This document shows, one piece after another, positions 8,684 to 17,289 of a stretch of DNA of 64,000 nucleotides. The position numbers and the translations under genes are program-made. Location of the stretch: NCBI GenBank assembly GCA_020050685.1, contig JAGVKG010000064.1, positions 1 to 64,000 on the forward strand. The letters run 5' to 3'. Numbering within the stretch: the stretch's first letter is position 1; each line of letters begins with the position of its first letter. This stretch comes from Candidatus Obscuribacterales bacterium (GTDB taxonomy: Bacteria > Cyanobacteriota > Vampirovibrionia > Obscuribacterales > Obscuribacteraceae). A model generated the notes under the pieces. It was not told the DNA's origin and searched no databases. It saw only the letters and a program-made list of their open reading frames with translations.

Positions 8684-9574
8684 ATGCGCCTTTCGGTTGT
8701 AATCGTTAGCTGGAATACACGCGATTTGTTGCGTCAATGTCTTGATTGCCTCAAGCAAGAAGTTGGCTGTGATGTTGCTTCTGGAAATTGCCAGGTTTTT
8801 GTCGTTGACAATAATTCTCACGATGGCTCAGCCCAGATGGTGAAAGCCGATCATGCTTGGGTGAAGCTGATTGCCAATGATGCGAATCTTGGATTTGCTA
8901 AAGCCAACAATCAGGCAATTAAGTTGACCAATTCCGAGTATGTTTTGCTTTTGAATCCGGATACGGAAGTTGAACCGGGTGCAATAAAAACACTTTTGCA
9001 ATTTATCGAGCCAAGACCGGAATGCGGAGTGGTGGCACCACAGCTTTTGAATTCGGATGGCAGCGTGCAGAGATCTTGTCGCGAGTTTCCTACTTTTGCC
9101 GGCATGTGTTACGAACTAATTGGCCTGACCAAACTTTTTCCCAAAAATGAAACATTTGGTCGCTACAAAATGCTCGATTGGAACCATGATGACGAGCGGC
9201 AAGTAGATCAACCGGAAGGGGCCTGCCTTTTGATTCGGCGATCTTTGCTTGATCAAGTTGGTTTGCTAGACGAAGGCTACTTCATGCTTTTTGAAGAAGT
9301 AGATTGGTGCTATCGTGTCAAGCGTGCAGGCTGGCAAATTTGGTTTACGCCGACAGCTAGAGTCAAGCATCATTATGGACAATCAATTAAACAAGTGAAG
9401 ACAAAAATGATTTTGTCATCGCATCGTGGGTTGTTTCGCTTCTGGCAAAAGCATTATCAAGGCAATCGCTGGTATTTGAGCGGCATTGCTTATTTGGGTT
9501 TGATGACACTGGCCTATTTGCGGATATTTGCTTATCAGCTGAAGGCGATGTCGGAAGTAAGATCACAGGCTTGA
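8684..9574 (+). CDS. Family 2 glycosyltransferase (rhamnosyltransferase-like)
   Basis: A 296-residue GT-A enzyme. It starts with RLSVVIVSWNTRDLLRQCLDCL, has VVDNNSHDGSAQMV and NLGFAKANNQAI, then LLNPDTEVEPG with the metal-binding Asp-x-Asp-like motif, and EGACLLIRRSLLDQVG plus LFEEVDWCYRVKRAGW near residues 180-220. This arrangement is that of GT2 enzymes often annotated as rhamnosyltransferases. It is divergent from the rhamnose operon, 169 bases away, and is likely a user of dTDP-rhamnose (inference from context). A hydrophobic C-terminal segment may contact the membrane. Confidence 0.9.
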   Translation: MRLSVVIVSWNTRDLLRQCLDCLKQEVGCDVASGNCQVFVVDNNSHDGSAQMVKADHAWVKLIANDANLGFAKANNQAIKLTNSEYVLLLNPDTEVEPGAIKTLLQFIEPRPECGVVAPQLLNSDGSVQRSCREFPTFAGMCYELIGLTKLFPKNETFGRYKMLDWNHDDERQVDQPEGACLLIRRSLLDQVGLLDEGYFMLFEEVDWCYRVKRAGWQIWFTPTARVKHHYGQSIKQVKTKMILSSHRGLFRFWQKHYQGNRWYLSGIAYLGLMTLAYLRIFAYQLKAMSEVRSQA

Positions 9575-9616
9575 TCGAAAAAATCATAAGAACGGATTAT
9601 TTGACTGGACAAGAAG

Positions 9617-11038
9617 ATGCAAAACAATTTTGAGAAACGACTGACAATCAACATTTCCATTTTTCTCTCTGCCATGGTGGCAGTGCTATTTAACTCTTTG
9701 GTTAGCCCTTTGGCTTTTGCTGCCAAGCAATCGGACTTCTCGGCTAATTTACCTGCGCTTGTGCATCCGACCACTCCTTCTGTGGAAGAAGGTTTGGCCA
9801 TGCGGGTTGATAAACGCACTTTGACGGTGATGCCGGGACGTTGCTGGGTGAATGATAAAAAAGTTGTCGTTCCGGAAATTGTCAAAATTGAAATCCCGCA
9901 AGGCGAAATGTTGAAAGTGGTCGATGAGCCATTGAAGTTTGTTCCACCAGAAAAGAAAGAAGACTTTGCCATGGCGACCTTATTAGAGTGTCGTGCCAGC
10001 AAAGACGATCAAGCCGTTCTGTCTGATGCCTTACTTCCGCCATCATTGCATTTGAAGGCTAAACCCGGTGCCGGTCCAGACTACAAACCTGGTGTTGATT
10101 ATCTGGTTAATCCGCGTTATGGCATTATTACGCTGACAAAAAATAGTGCCATCAAACCAGACCAACAAGTTTATGCTGACTATCAAGTTTGGCTCCGGCA
10201 AATTGATATTGTTGCTGTCTGCCAGGACGGCACAGTCAAGTTGATTAGTGGTCTGCCAAGTAAGTCTGCTTGTGAGCCACCGGCATGCTTGCCCGATTGT
10301 TTGCCATTGGCAAATATTTATTGCAGTCCTTTCAATAAGCCAATCCTGAGCAAAGACATTTTGCCGATTAATGCCAAGCACGAGGCGGTTTACCTTCAGC
10401 CACAGCGCAAGCGCAATACTCTTGCTTTGTCCGGAACTTTGGCTAAGCTCAAGGCTGGTTTACCAGTCTCGATTGTTTTCTGGGGAGATAGTATCACCGC
10501 TGGTGCCGATGCTACGGATTCGGAGCATAGATTTGCGCAAAGAGTGATTGAAGGATTGAAGCAAAAGTTTCCTAAGGCGCAAATCAGAGTCCATAATGCC
10601 GGCATAGGTGGATCGGATACGCGTACAAGGCTGCCGCATTTCCAGAAAGAAGTGCTGGCTTACAATCCGGATTTAATTATTGTTGAATTTATTAACGATA
10701 TTCGTTTGCCGTTAAATATAGTCAAGACAAATTTTGAAGGCATACTTGAGCAAGTGCAAAGTCTAGGAATTGAGCTGATTGTTATTGCGCCGCACTTTCC
10801 TGAGCCTTCCATCGTTCATGCCAAAAGTTGGGATAGTTTTTCCAGCAATCCTTACATTTTATTTTTGCGCAAGTTCTCGCGCGAATCTAATGTGGCGTTT
10901 GCCGATGTCTCGGCACGTTGGGAACATTTGGATCGTATGGGCTTGAGGCCAGACATGGTTCTTGTGGACAATATCATCCACCCGAATAATCTTGGTCACC
11001 AAGTTTATGCCGACGAAATTCTCAAGTGTTTTTATTAG
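9617..11038 (+). CDS. Secreted SGNH/GDSL hydrolase
   Basis: A 473-residue exported protein with a signal peptide over about residues 10-35 (ISIFLSAMVAVLFNSLVSPLAFAA). The N-terminal 270 residues are an unrecognised, Cys-containing domain. The C-terminal 200 residues are a GDSL esterase fold: VFWGDSITAGAD (nucleophile Ser), AGIGGSDTRTR (block II Gly), VEFINDIR (block III, Asn-Asp) and VDNIIHPNNLGH (block V His). In block V the residue three before His is Asn, with Asp one further away, unlike the usual DxxH. It follows the glycosyltransferase by 42 bases, so it may deacylate or acylate a surface glycan. Confidence 0.82.
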   Translation: MQNNFEKRLTINISIFLSAMVAVLFNSLVSPLAFAAKQSDFSANLPALVHPTTPSVEEGLAMRVDKRTLTVMPGRCWVNDKKVVVPEIVKIEIPQGEMLKVVDEPLKFVPPEKKEDFAMATLLECRASKDDQAVLSDALLPPSLHLKAKPGAGPDYKPGVDYLVNPRYGIITLTKNSAIKPDQQVYADYQVWLRQIDIVAVCQDGTVKLISGLPSKSACEPPACLPDCLPLANIYCSPFNKPILSKDILPINAKHEAVYLQPQRKRNTLALSGTLAKLKAGLPVSIVFWGDSITAGADATDSEHRFAQRVIEGLKQKFPKAQIRVHNAGIGGSDTRTRLPHFQKEVLAYNPDLIIVEFINDIRLPLNIVKTNFEGILEQVQSLGIELIVIAPHFPEPSIVHAKSWDSFSSNPYILFLRKFSRESNVAFADVSARWEHLDRMGLRPDMVLVDNIIHPNNLGHQVYADEILKCFY

Positions 11039-11055
11039 CGTTTCGCTGTAGCAGT

Positions 11056-12399
11056 TTACAGGGCTGATCTTATTTCTGTGTGCACCGTAAGTGCGGCGTG
11101 CACGCTTGGCGTTGGCACATCGGAATCAGAAGCTGCTTGAGTAGTTGCAGATGCTTGTAACTTTGAGCGTGACGCTAAGCCTTTGCTGTCGGATTTAATT
11201 GGCAGCGTGGCGGTTTGTGACTGAGCAAATTCTCTTGTGCCTGCCAATTTGCTGACGAAGAAATCGGAGAAGGAAAGCAAGGCCTTGTTTTGGGTTAAGA
11301 GGGCAGTGTTGTAGCCATCTACAGAAAGACGAGCCTCGCGCTCGAGAACTTTCCAGCGATTATCAAAGCGCTTGCTCAGGTAAACTTCTTTGAGCAATTT
11401 GGCCTCTTCCGGTCCGCCATTGATCATGACGAATGCCGCCCAGGCAACTTGTGATGCCGGTGCCACGATTGTCGGAGTCATAGCGCCGACTGCCAGTGTC
11501 GTGTTTACAATCTTGGCTGATGCGCGAGCAAATTTACTGCGGTGATTATATTTCCCGAGAGTTTCTTTGATGTTGTGCATTACGGGATCTTGATCAAGGG
11601 CTTTCTTGACAATCACGCTTGTCTTTTTGTCCAATTCCAACATGGTTAAGGGACGCTTGGCCAAATCACTCGTGGTGATTGGCGCTTCTTGAAGCCAATT
11701 ACGCATGTATGCCAATGTTTGATCAGCTTGCTCTTGGCCAACTAGCTGGACAAGTTCGGTCATGCCTGTTTCTACCACCTGCTGGCTTTCTGTCTTGTCG
11801 GTGAGACCAAGCCCCATAGCAATCTGCATCACGCCGGCAAAAATTTTGCTTTCTGCTTCATCTGCCTGACATTGCTTTGCATATTCGACAGAGGCTTTGC
11901 TTTTGAGTTTGACTTTGGTGTCGAGAATTATATCGGCAGCTTCGCTTGATTGTTCAAGACCTTTGTAGGAAGAAGCCATTTGACCTAATTCTTTGCCCCA
12001 AGTGTATAAAAGCGAAACTGGATGGCTAAAATGTTGGCTTTTTTTGTTGAGCTCATCGGTTTTGTTTGCTCTATCCATTGCCAGCCCAACCAAATCATTC
12101 ACGTGTTGATCAAGCGGTACTAATTCAGTCTCGCTGATTTCACCTTTGAGTACTGGTGCCTCGGCACCGGACATGTCCATAAAAATTTTGGCGGCGAAAT
12201 CGGCTTGCGATTGCATGACGTTTTTGTTTGTATCTTTTGTTGTACTGACTTTGCTCTTGCTTCTGGTAGTAGCAATTTCTTGGGCGAGGCAAAATGAATT
12301 AGTAAAAGCTAACTGGCAAGACAAGCTTAGCGCCAATGCCAGGGATACCTTCTGCATTGCTCGCGAATTAGGGTGTGGCACTAATTGTTTATCTGCCAT
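11056..12399 (-). CDS. Secreted protein of unknown function
   Basis: A protein of 447 residues, or 433 if the ATG at 12357 is used. A signal peptide is clear (MQKVSLALALSLSCQLAFT, cleavage near LAQ). The mature part is mostly alpha-helical in appearance, hydrophilic, with a short hydrophobic, Ala/Pro-rich segment near residues 285-320 (TTLAVGAMTPTIVAPASQVAWAAFVMI) that might be a hairpin or membrane contact. The C-terminus is Ala/Thr/Ser-rich. I recognise no family. It is convergent with the GDSL gene, with a 17-base gap. Confidence 0.7.
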   Translation of the reverse strand: MADKQLVPHPNSRAMQKVSLALALSLSCQLAFTNSFCLAQEIATTRSKSKVSTTKDTNKNVMQSQADFAAKIFMDMSGAEAPVLKGEISETELVPLDQHVNDLVGLAMDRANKTDELNKKSQHFSHPVSLLYTWGKELGQMASSYKGLEQSSEAADIILDTKVKLKSKASVEYAKQCQADEAESKIFAGVMQIAMGLGLTDKTESQQVVETGMTELVQLVGQEQADQTLAYMRNWLQEAPITTSDLAKRPLTMLELDKKTSVIVKKALDQDPVMHNIKETLGKYNHRSKFARASAKIVNTTLAVGAMTPTIVAPASQVAWAAFVMINGGPEEAKLLKEVYLSKRFDNRWKVLEREARLSVDGYNTALLTQNKALLSFSDFFVSKLAGTREFAQSQTATLPIKSDSKGLASRSKLQASATTQAASDSDVPTPSVHAALTVHTEIRSAL

Positions 12400-12605
12400 A
12401 GCGTTTGAGTGTAAAGCGGATATCTAGGGTTGTCTAGTCTCCCAAAGCGGGACTTGTCAACCAAACATTTGGCATTGGCTCTGGTGGCTACTTTTGTTGT
12501 GTAATCAAGAAGTTAATTCTTTTGAAATGGTATGCAACATACCGGCTTGCAAAGCAGCCGGTGTTCGAGGGTAAGATGCCTGGTTGCGCCTGGTACAATC
12601 CGGTA

Positions 12606-13382
12606 ATGCCAAATTGGGATGCTGGACAATATCGCAAATTTGAAAGTCAGCGCACGCGAGCCGCATGCGATTTATTGGCACAGGTGCAGCTTGATGATGT
12701 TCAATCAGTAGTCGATCTTGGTTGTGGTCCGGGCAACTCGACAATCTTGCTCAGGCAGCGTTATCCGCAAGCCAAAATTGTTGGCATAGATAATTCGCAG
12801 GAAATGCTTGATGAGGCAAAAAAGACTTATCCGGAAATTTCCTTTCGTCTTGGTGATATTGCCAATTGGCAAGCAGATGCTCCCGTCTCGTTGATTTTTG
12901 CCAATGCTTCCTTGCATTGGGTTGAGGATCACGGTCACGTATTTCCTCAATTGTTCTCGCAAGTGCAAAGTGGTGGTCAACTGGCGATTCAAATGCCAAA
13001 GACGTTCACTGCACCGACTCACATTTGCATGCGTGAGTTAGCTCGGTCGCAAAAGTGGCAAGCCTATTTTGCAAGCTTACATACTTATCCGGCATCCTCT
13101 GTAAAAAATGCGGGATTTTATTATGATCTTTTGGCTGGGCGTTCTCAGTCAATCGACATGTGGCAAACTGAGTATTCGCATATTGTTGATTCGCCTAAAG
13201 ATGTTGTGGAATGGGTGAAAGGCAGTGGCTTGAGACCGTATTTGGAAATGCTGCCTGTCGATAAGCAAGCAGATTTTCTTTCTGAATACCAAAGTGAAAT
13301 TGAAAAACATTACAAGCGCCAAGCCGACGGTAAAGTGATCTTGCCCTATCCGCGATTTTTCTTGATTGCCACAGCTATTTAA
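12606..13382 (+). CDS. tam: Trans-aconitate 2-methyltransferase-like SAM methyltransferase
   Basis: A 258-residue class I methyltransferase. Starting at the ATG 12606 the protein opens MPNWDAGQYRKFESQRTRAACDLLAQV, closely paralleling the E. coli Tam N-terminus, and length fits (252 there). VVDLGCGPGNSTILL is the SAM-binding motif I, IVGIDNSQEMLDEA is motif II, and FANASLHWVEDH is the family's post-motif. Tam methylates trans-aconitate, relieving aconitase inhibition. The frame is open further upstream, but family similarity decides this start despite a weak ribosome-binding site. Its 3' end overlaps the convergent glycosylase gene by 8 bases. Confidence 0.85.
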   Translation: MPNWDAGQYRKFESQRTRAACDLLAQVQLDDVQSVVDLGCGPGNSTILLRQRYPQAKIVGIDNSQEMLDEAKKTYPEISFRLGDIANWQADAPVSLIFANASLHWVEDHGHVFPQLFSQVQSGGQLAIQMPKTFTAPTHICMRELARSQKWQAYFASLHTYPASSVKNAGFYYDLLAGRSQSIDMWQTEYSHIVDSPKDVVEWVKGSGLRPYLEMLPVDKQADFLSEYQSEIEKHYKRQADGKVILPYPRFFLIATAI

Positions 13383-14007
13383 TTTCTAAGGCCCGCCAAA
13401 GATACCAGGATGCTACGGTGCGGAAGGGTCGCCATTTTTCGCCTGCGGCTAAAAGTTGTTTTGGTGCAGGCAAGTCGGTAGATTTAAATGTACGAGCAAA
13501 TCCTTTGCGCACACCATAATCATGAATAGGCAAAACGTCAGGGCGGCCCATTTGAAATATCAGCATCATTTCGACTGTCCAAGGACCAATGCCGCGAATT
13601 TTGATCAATTGTTCTTTGATTTCATCATCGGACATTTTTGTCAGTTTGGCGTTTGTCGGCACCTGACCATCATGGGCCTTGGCGGCTAGATCTTGCAAGG
13701 CAAGCGCTTTTGAGCCGGAGAGCCCGGCTTGTCGCAATGTATCAAAGTCGGTTGCCAGAATATGTTCCGGTTTTAAATACTTGGGACTTTCATACAAGGC
13801 TTTGACGCGAGAAAAAATAGTGGCGGCGGCTTTGCCGGTCAGTTGTTGGTAAACGATTGACTCTGCCAAAGAATGAAAAGGATTGGCCATAGGTTCAATT
13901 TCAAGACGGAAGGGACCGACTTGTTTGATTAGTTTGCCGAGGGTGCGATCTTTTTTACTTAGAAGTTCGATCGCGTCTTTGGGATTGAAAGGCAATTTTG
14001 TAGGCAT
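13375..14007 (-). CDS. DNA-3-methyladenine glycosylase II (AlkA/HhH-GPD)
   Basis: A 210-residue HhH-GPD base-excision glycosylase that removes alkylated bases. The helix-hairpin-helix LIKIRGIGPWTVEMMLIFQMGRPDVLPIHDYGVRKG ends with the catalytic Asp (DYGV), and SIVYQQLTGKAAATIF matches the family's substrate-pocket helix. It is the short single-domain type, without the N-terminal TBP-like domain of E. coli AlkA. The frame is open to 14109, but that extension translates the palindromic repeat at 14033-14051, so the ATG at 14007 is preferred. It overlaps the convergent tam stop by 8 bases. Confidence 0.9.
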   Translation of the reverse strand: MPTKLPFNPKDAIELLSKKDRTLGKLIKQVGPFRLEIEPMANPFHSLAESIVYQQLTGKAAATIFSRVKALYESPKYLKPEHILATDFDTLRQAGLSGSKALALQDLAAKAHDGQVPTNAKLTKMSDDEIKEQLIKIRGIGPWTVEMMLIFQMGRPDVLPIHDYGVRKGFARTFKSTDLPAPKQLLAAGEKWRPFRTVASWYLWRALEIK

Positions 14008-14032
14008 GAAACTTATTTCGTCGCGCTGAGGA

Positions 14033-14051
14033 CGGGGAAACCCCGCCCCTA
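14033..14051. repeat. Partial copy of GC-rich palindrome
   Basis: CGGGG-AAA-CCCCG followed by CCCCTA repeats the right arm of the palindrome at 448-473. It lies just upstream of the alkA-like gene and downstream of the SGNH-fold gene on the same strand. Confidence 0.65.
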
Positions 14052-14075
14052 CGGGATGACAAATTGTGTGGAGAG

Positions 14076-15407
14076 TTAACGTTGGCCGATTAGTTGGCCG
14101 CGTGAGCAAAGGGAGGCATTTAAGGCTTGGTTTTTGACGATGTCTCGTACCAATTGATCGTAAAACTTGAAACCAGCCTTGGTGTCCATATGGCAGGAAT
14201 CTTCAAAGTCTGTGGTTAGGTAATTGGCGGATTCTTTTGGATCAATAAATGTTGCACCATAATTGGTGGCAAGGTCTGCCAATTGTTTGCGGTAATTTTG
14301 CCAGCGTTCTTTTGGCAATAAGGAAATATTCTCGTCTGTAATTGGCATATTAACCAGGAGCAAGGGAATTTGTTTTGTTTGCGCCAGGGCCAAGAGTTTT
14401 TCCAAATACCTCATTTGCTGGTTATACAAGACAGGATTAAATGGGCTGTAGACTCTCGTCTTGTAGAGTGGAATATCGGATAAGACGTTTGGTCCGTGCA
14501 AGTATTTTGGTTTGGAGTTTGTTAGAACACCAACTCCGCCCATGTCTTGATCTGGATCAAGGGCGGCTTGCGCTTGTGTCTCTTCTTTATCTTTATGCTT
14601 GCCCGCCAATTTCTCTTCATTCATCACGTTGGCCATGTAAAGGCTCATTGGCCGTCCTGTAGCTGTTGCAGTCATGGCTACCAAAAAGTCGCGATAGTCA
14701 CCACGCGAACCAAAGTAATGCCAAATCTTGCTTGCGGCAAAATCGCCCAATCGATCAATTTTCTGGGCAATCTTCTGAGGCAGATTTTTTGAGGCATTGT
14801 TTGTTGCATTGCCCGAGCCACTTTGGCTTTCCAAAATGTCGTTGATGCTTGTCACATCAGCCAGTACTTTGTAGGTTGGTGTTTGCTCTACTTCGGCGCG
14901 ACAGTTGTCCATAAAATCACGTGGGGCCACAGCACAAATTACCAGCTTTGGCGTCTTGCCGGCTGCAACAGCTTTTTTGAAAATCAAATAGTGATCGGAC
15001 ATCATCGAACCGACTACACCCAAGTTGGCAATTTCCACACTTTGTCCCAGGGCGCGGCTGAGCGACTTTTGTAAATACTCAGAACGATTGTATTCTTGAA
15101 TACGGTTGCGGTAATACCAGCCGTCATAACGTGTGCGTATATGATTCATCGCATCGTCGCAACGCACTGCCGGAACAAGCACTAGTGACGAGCCGACAAT
15201 TAGCATGTCGGGATTTCTCAGCGAATTGATAAACTCAGGTAACTTAGAAACGACAGGATTTTGATTCAGACCAATATAGGCAGAATCGTTCAGATATCTG
15301 AGCGGGTTGATATAAACAACGGTCAGATCAACGGCAACCAACATCACAAGTGTCCAAAGAGTGACACTATTGTTTAGTCTGGATAGTAGTTTGCCAAAGA
15401 AATTCAT
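14076..15407 (-). CDS. Membrane-anchored SGNH-fold protein, partner of the MBOAT acyltransferase
   Basis: A 443-residue protein with an N-terminal membrane anchor (about residues 15-33, VTLWTLVMLVAVDLTVVYI) and an extracytoplasmic domain. It shows the SGNH arrangement: MLIVGSSLVLVPAV (block I with GSS in place of GDS, as in some AlgJ/AlgX/DltD-like proteins), ANLGVVGSMMSD (block II Gly), and FEDSCHMDTKAG near residue 410 (block V DxxH). It lies 44 bases downstream of an AlgI-like MBOAT gene on the same strand. That pairing is the standard layout for export and transfer of acetyl groups onto glycans. The overall role is inference from fold motifs and neighbour. Confidence 0.75.
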   Translation of the reverse strand: MNFFGKLLSRLNNSVTLWTLVMLVAVDLTVVYINPLRYLNDSAYIGLNQNPVVSKLPEFINSLRNPDMLIVGSSLVLVPAVRCDDAMNHIRTRYDGWYYRNRIQEYNRSEYLQKSLSRALGQSVEIANLGVVGSMMSDHYLIFKKAVAAGKTPKLVICAVAPRDFMDNCRAEVEQTPTYKVLADVTSINDILESQSGSGNATNNASKNLPQKIAQKIDRLGDFAASKIWHYFGSRGDYRDFLVAMTATATGRPMSLYMANVMNEEKLAGKHKDKEETQAQAALDPDQDMGGVGVLTNSKPKYLHGPNVLSDIPLYKTRVYSPFNPVLYNQQMRYLEKLLALAQTKQIPLLLVNMPITDENISLLPKERWQNYRKQLADLATNYGATFIDPKESANYLTTDFEDSCHMDTKAGFKFYDQLVRDIVKNQALNASLCSRGQLIGQR

Positions 15408-15451
15408 TGCCGGTGTCCAACTTTCCTGATTTAAAACGGGATTAGCCTGTC

Positions 15452-16915
15452 TTAGAACTGGAAGTAAATGAATGGCTTGGCACTATCCGGCAAGAACGTA
15501 ACCATGGCCAAAATCAGAAACGAGCAGAATGCGGCTTTCAGTGGAGCTGCTAGACGCTTGAAGGTACCGTTTTCGTTCATGGCGCTGACCGGGAAATTCT
15601 GCAGCAAAAGCGCTGCGACCATAATCAAAACTACAGGTACGACGACTGGCAGATCCGGTTTCATGACCAAGAAATGATGTGCTTCCACTGGTGAATATAT
15701 TGGATGCATGGTGACCATCTTCTTCACCATACCGAATGCCCAACCAATGTTTTGCATGCGAAAGAAGACCCAACCAATGCAGACAGCATGGAAAGTAATG
15801 ATGATGGAAAGGACATTCCAAACTTTCGAGGCAAAGAACTCTTTCAAGATTTGCGTTTGGGTTCTCCACTCAACAAATTCGCGATGGACAATCAAACAAA
15901 GTCCGTGGAATACTCCCCAAACAACAAAGTTCCAGGAAGCACCGTGCCAGAGTCCGCCCAGCGCCATTGTCAAAAACAAATTGCGATGAGTCATCCACTT
16001 CGAGCCACGCGAACCGCCGAGAGGAATGAAGGGGTAATCGCGCAACCAAGATGAAAGCGATATGTGCCAGCGGTGCCAAAAGTCGGAAACATTTTTGGCA
16101 ATGTAAGGCATGTTGAAGTTGATCGGAATGTGATAACCGAAGAGCATGGCTGAACCGCGGGCAATGTCGGTGTAACCGGAAAAGTCAAAGTAAATTTGGA
16201 AAGCAAAAGCATAAGCAAAGAGCCAAAGCTCCGGTGCTCCGTAAGCAGTCGGATCAGACAGACCCATTTGGACAAGCACCGCTAAATTGTCTGCCAACAA
16301 AAGCTTCTTAGCCATACCGATGATAATCAGTGGTACGCCTTCGTCAAAGTAAGACAAGTGCAGTTTCTTTTCCGTAAGCATCTGAGCTTGGAAGTCCGGG
16401 TAGCGTTTAATTGGTCCGGCAATTTGCGTCGGGAAAAATGCGGCAAACAAAGCAAAGAGAACAAATGAGTCGATTGGCTTATTGCCACGATAGATCTCAA
16501 AGAGGTAGTGAATAAATTCAAAGGTGAAGAATGAAATGCCCAGAGGCAGAATCACATTCACTGCCCAACCAGGATCGTGCCTGGTGACTAGGTGCAAAAT
16601 TGAATCAACCGTTGAGACCATGAAGTTTGAATATTTGAACACGCCCAAGCAAAGCAAGTTGGCGCCAATACCGAGACCGAGCCAGAGCTTCTTATGCCCG
16701 TCGTTTTGGGAGACGGACTTGTACAAGACTTTGCCCCAAAGCCAATTGAGCAAGGTCATGGGGATAATCAGCAAAAGAAAAGCGGGAATCCAGCTGCCAT
16801 AGAAGAAATAGCTGGCTACCATAAGCATTGGCAGTCGCCACTTTACCGGCAAAATCCAATAAAGTAGGACAACTGCGGGCAAGAAAAGTAGGTATTGAAA
16901 ACTTGTAAAGAGCAT
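15452..16915 (-). CDS. AlgI-like MBOAT O-acyltransferase
   Basis: This 487-residue polytopic membrane protein belongs to the MBOAT family, which passes acyl groups across the inner membrane for O-acetylation of glycans or teichoic-acid alanylation. Numerous hydrophobic segments run from residue 1. The conserved block DFSGYTDIARGSAMLFGY near the middle, NFMPYIAKNVSDFWHRWHISLS-type stretch, and ALGGLWHGASWNFVVWG with the catalytic His are all visible. Length is normal for AlgI/PatA-type proteins (about 470-520). It is first in a two-gene run with the SGNH-fold protein. The target glycan is unknown; the nearby rhamnose locus is a candidate. Confidence 0.93.
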   Translation of the reverse strand: MLFTSFQYLLFLPAVVLLYWILPVKWRLPMLMVASYFFYGSWIPAFLLLIIPMTLLNWLWGKVLYKSVSQNDGHKKLWLGLGIGANLLCLGVFKYSNFMVSTVDSILHLVTRHDPGWAVNVILPLGISFFTFEFIHYLFEIYRGNKPIDSFVLFALFAAFFPTQIAGPIKRYPDFQAQMLTEKKLHLSYFDEGVPLIIIGMAKKLLLADNLAVLVQMGLSDPTAYGAPELWLFAYAFAFQIYFDFSGYTDIARGSAMLFGYHIPINFNMPYIAKNVSDFWHRWHISLSSWLRDYPFIPLGGSRGSKWMTHRNLFLTMALGGLWHGASWNFVVWGVFHGLCLIVHREFVEWRTQTQILKEFFASKVWNVLSIIITFHAVCIGWVFFRMQNIGWAFGMVKKMVTMHPIYSPVEAHHFLVMKPDLPVVVPVVLIMVAALLLQNFPVSAMNENGTFKRLAAPLKAAFCSFLILAMVTFLPDSAKPFIYFQF

Positions 16916-17289
16916 GGCTTTTCCTATCTCTTATGGGACTTGCCAGATGTTAGCACGATTCCTCTTGTCATTCGGCTCCTGGTGCGCCTTATGCGCTTAA
17001 TTGTTTTTATAGGCATAGAGCTAAATTACTACTAGATGCCGATCAAAAGCCTTGCTTGGACAATTTTAATAAAAGTGGCGGAAGTCGGGCTGTTTGCCGG
17101 GTTGCCAGCAAAGTATTTTGTCATTTAGTAAACTAATTGTTGGAGATAGGTTAAATTGGATAGGTGGCTAAGCGTTGGCATGATTGAGGCGCATGGTCGC
17201 TTTGAAGTCCAGATGGACTTGGCTCTCCATGAGCTTTTGGTGACCGGATATTTCCGGCGTAGAGTACAAGGGTATTAGAGGGAAAGTTT
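16916..17289. other. Divergent intergenic region
   Basis: This 374-base spacer separates the MBOAT gene (minus) from the FecR-like gene (plus) and must hold both promoters. It is AT-rich in the middle. I see no convincing -35/-10 pair, no RNA gene and no open frame with a ribosome-binding site. The only clear signal is GAGGG ahead of the GTG start at 17290. Confidence 0.5.

Noticed and set aside
14008-14109. N-terminal extension of the AlkA-like protein
   Set aside because: The extension is a translation of the GC-rich palindrome at 14033-14051; the ATG at 14007 fits the family.
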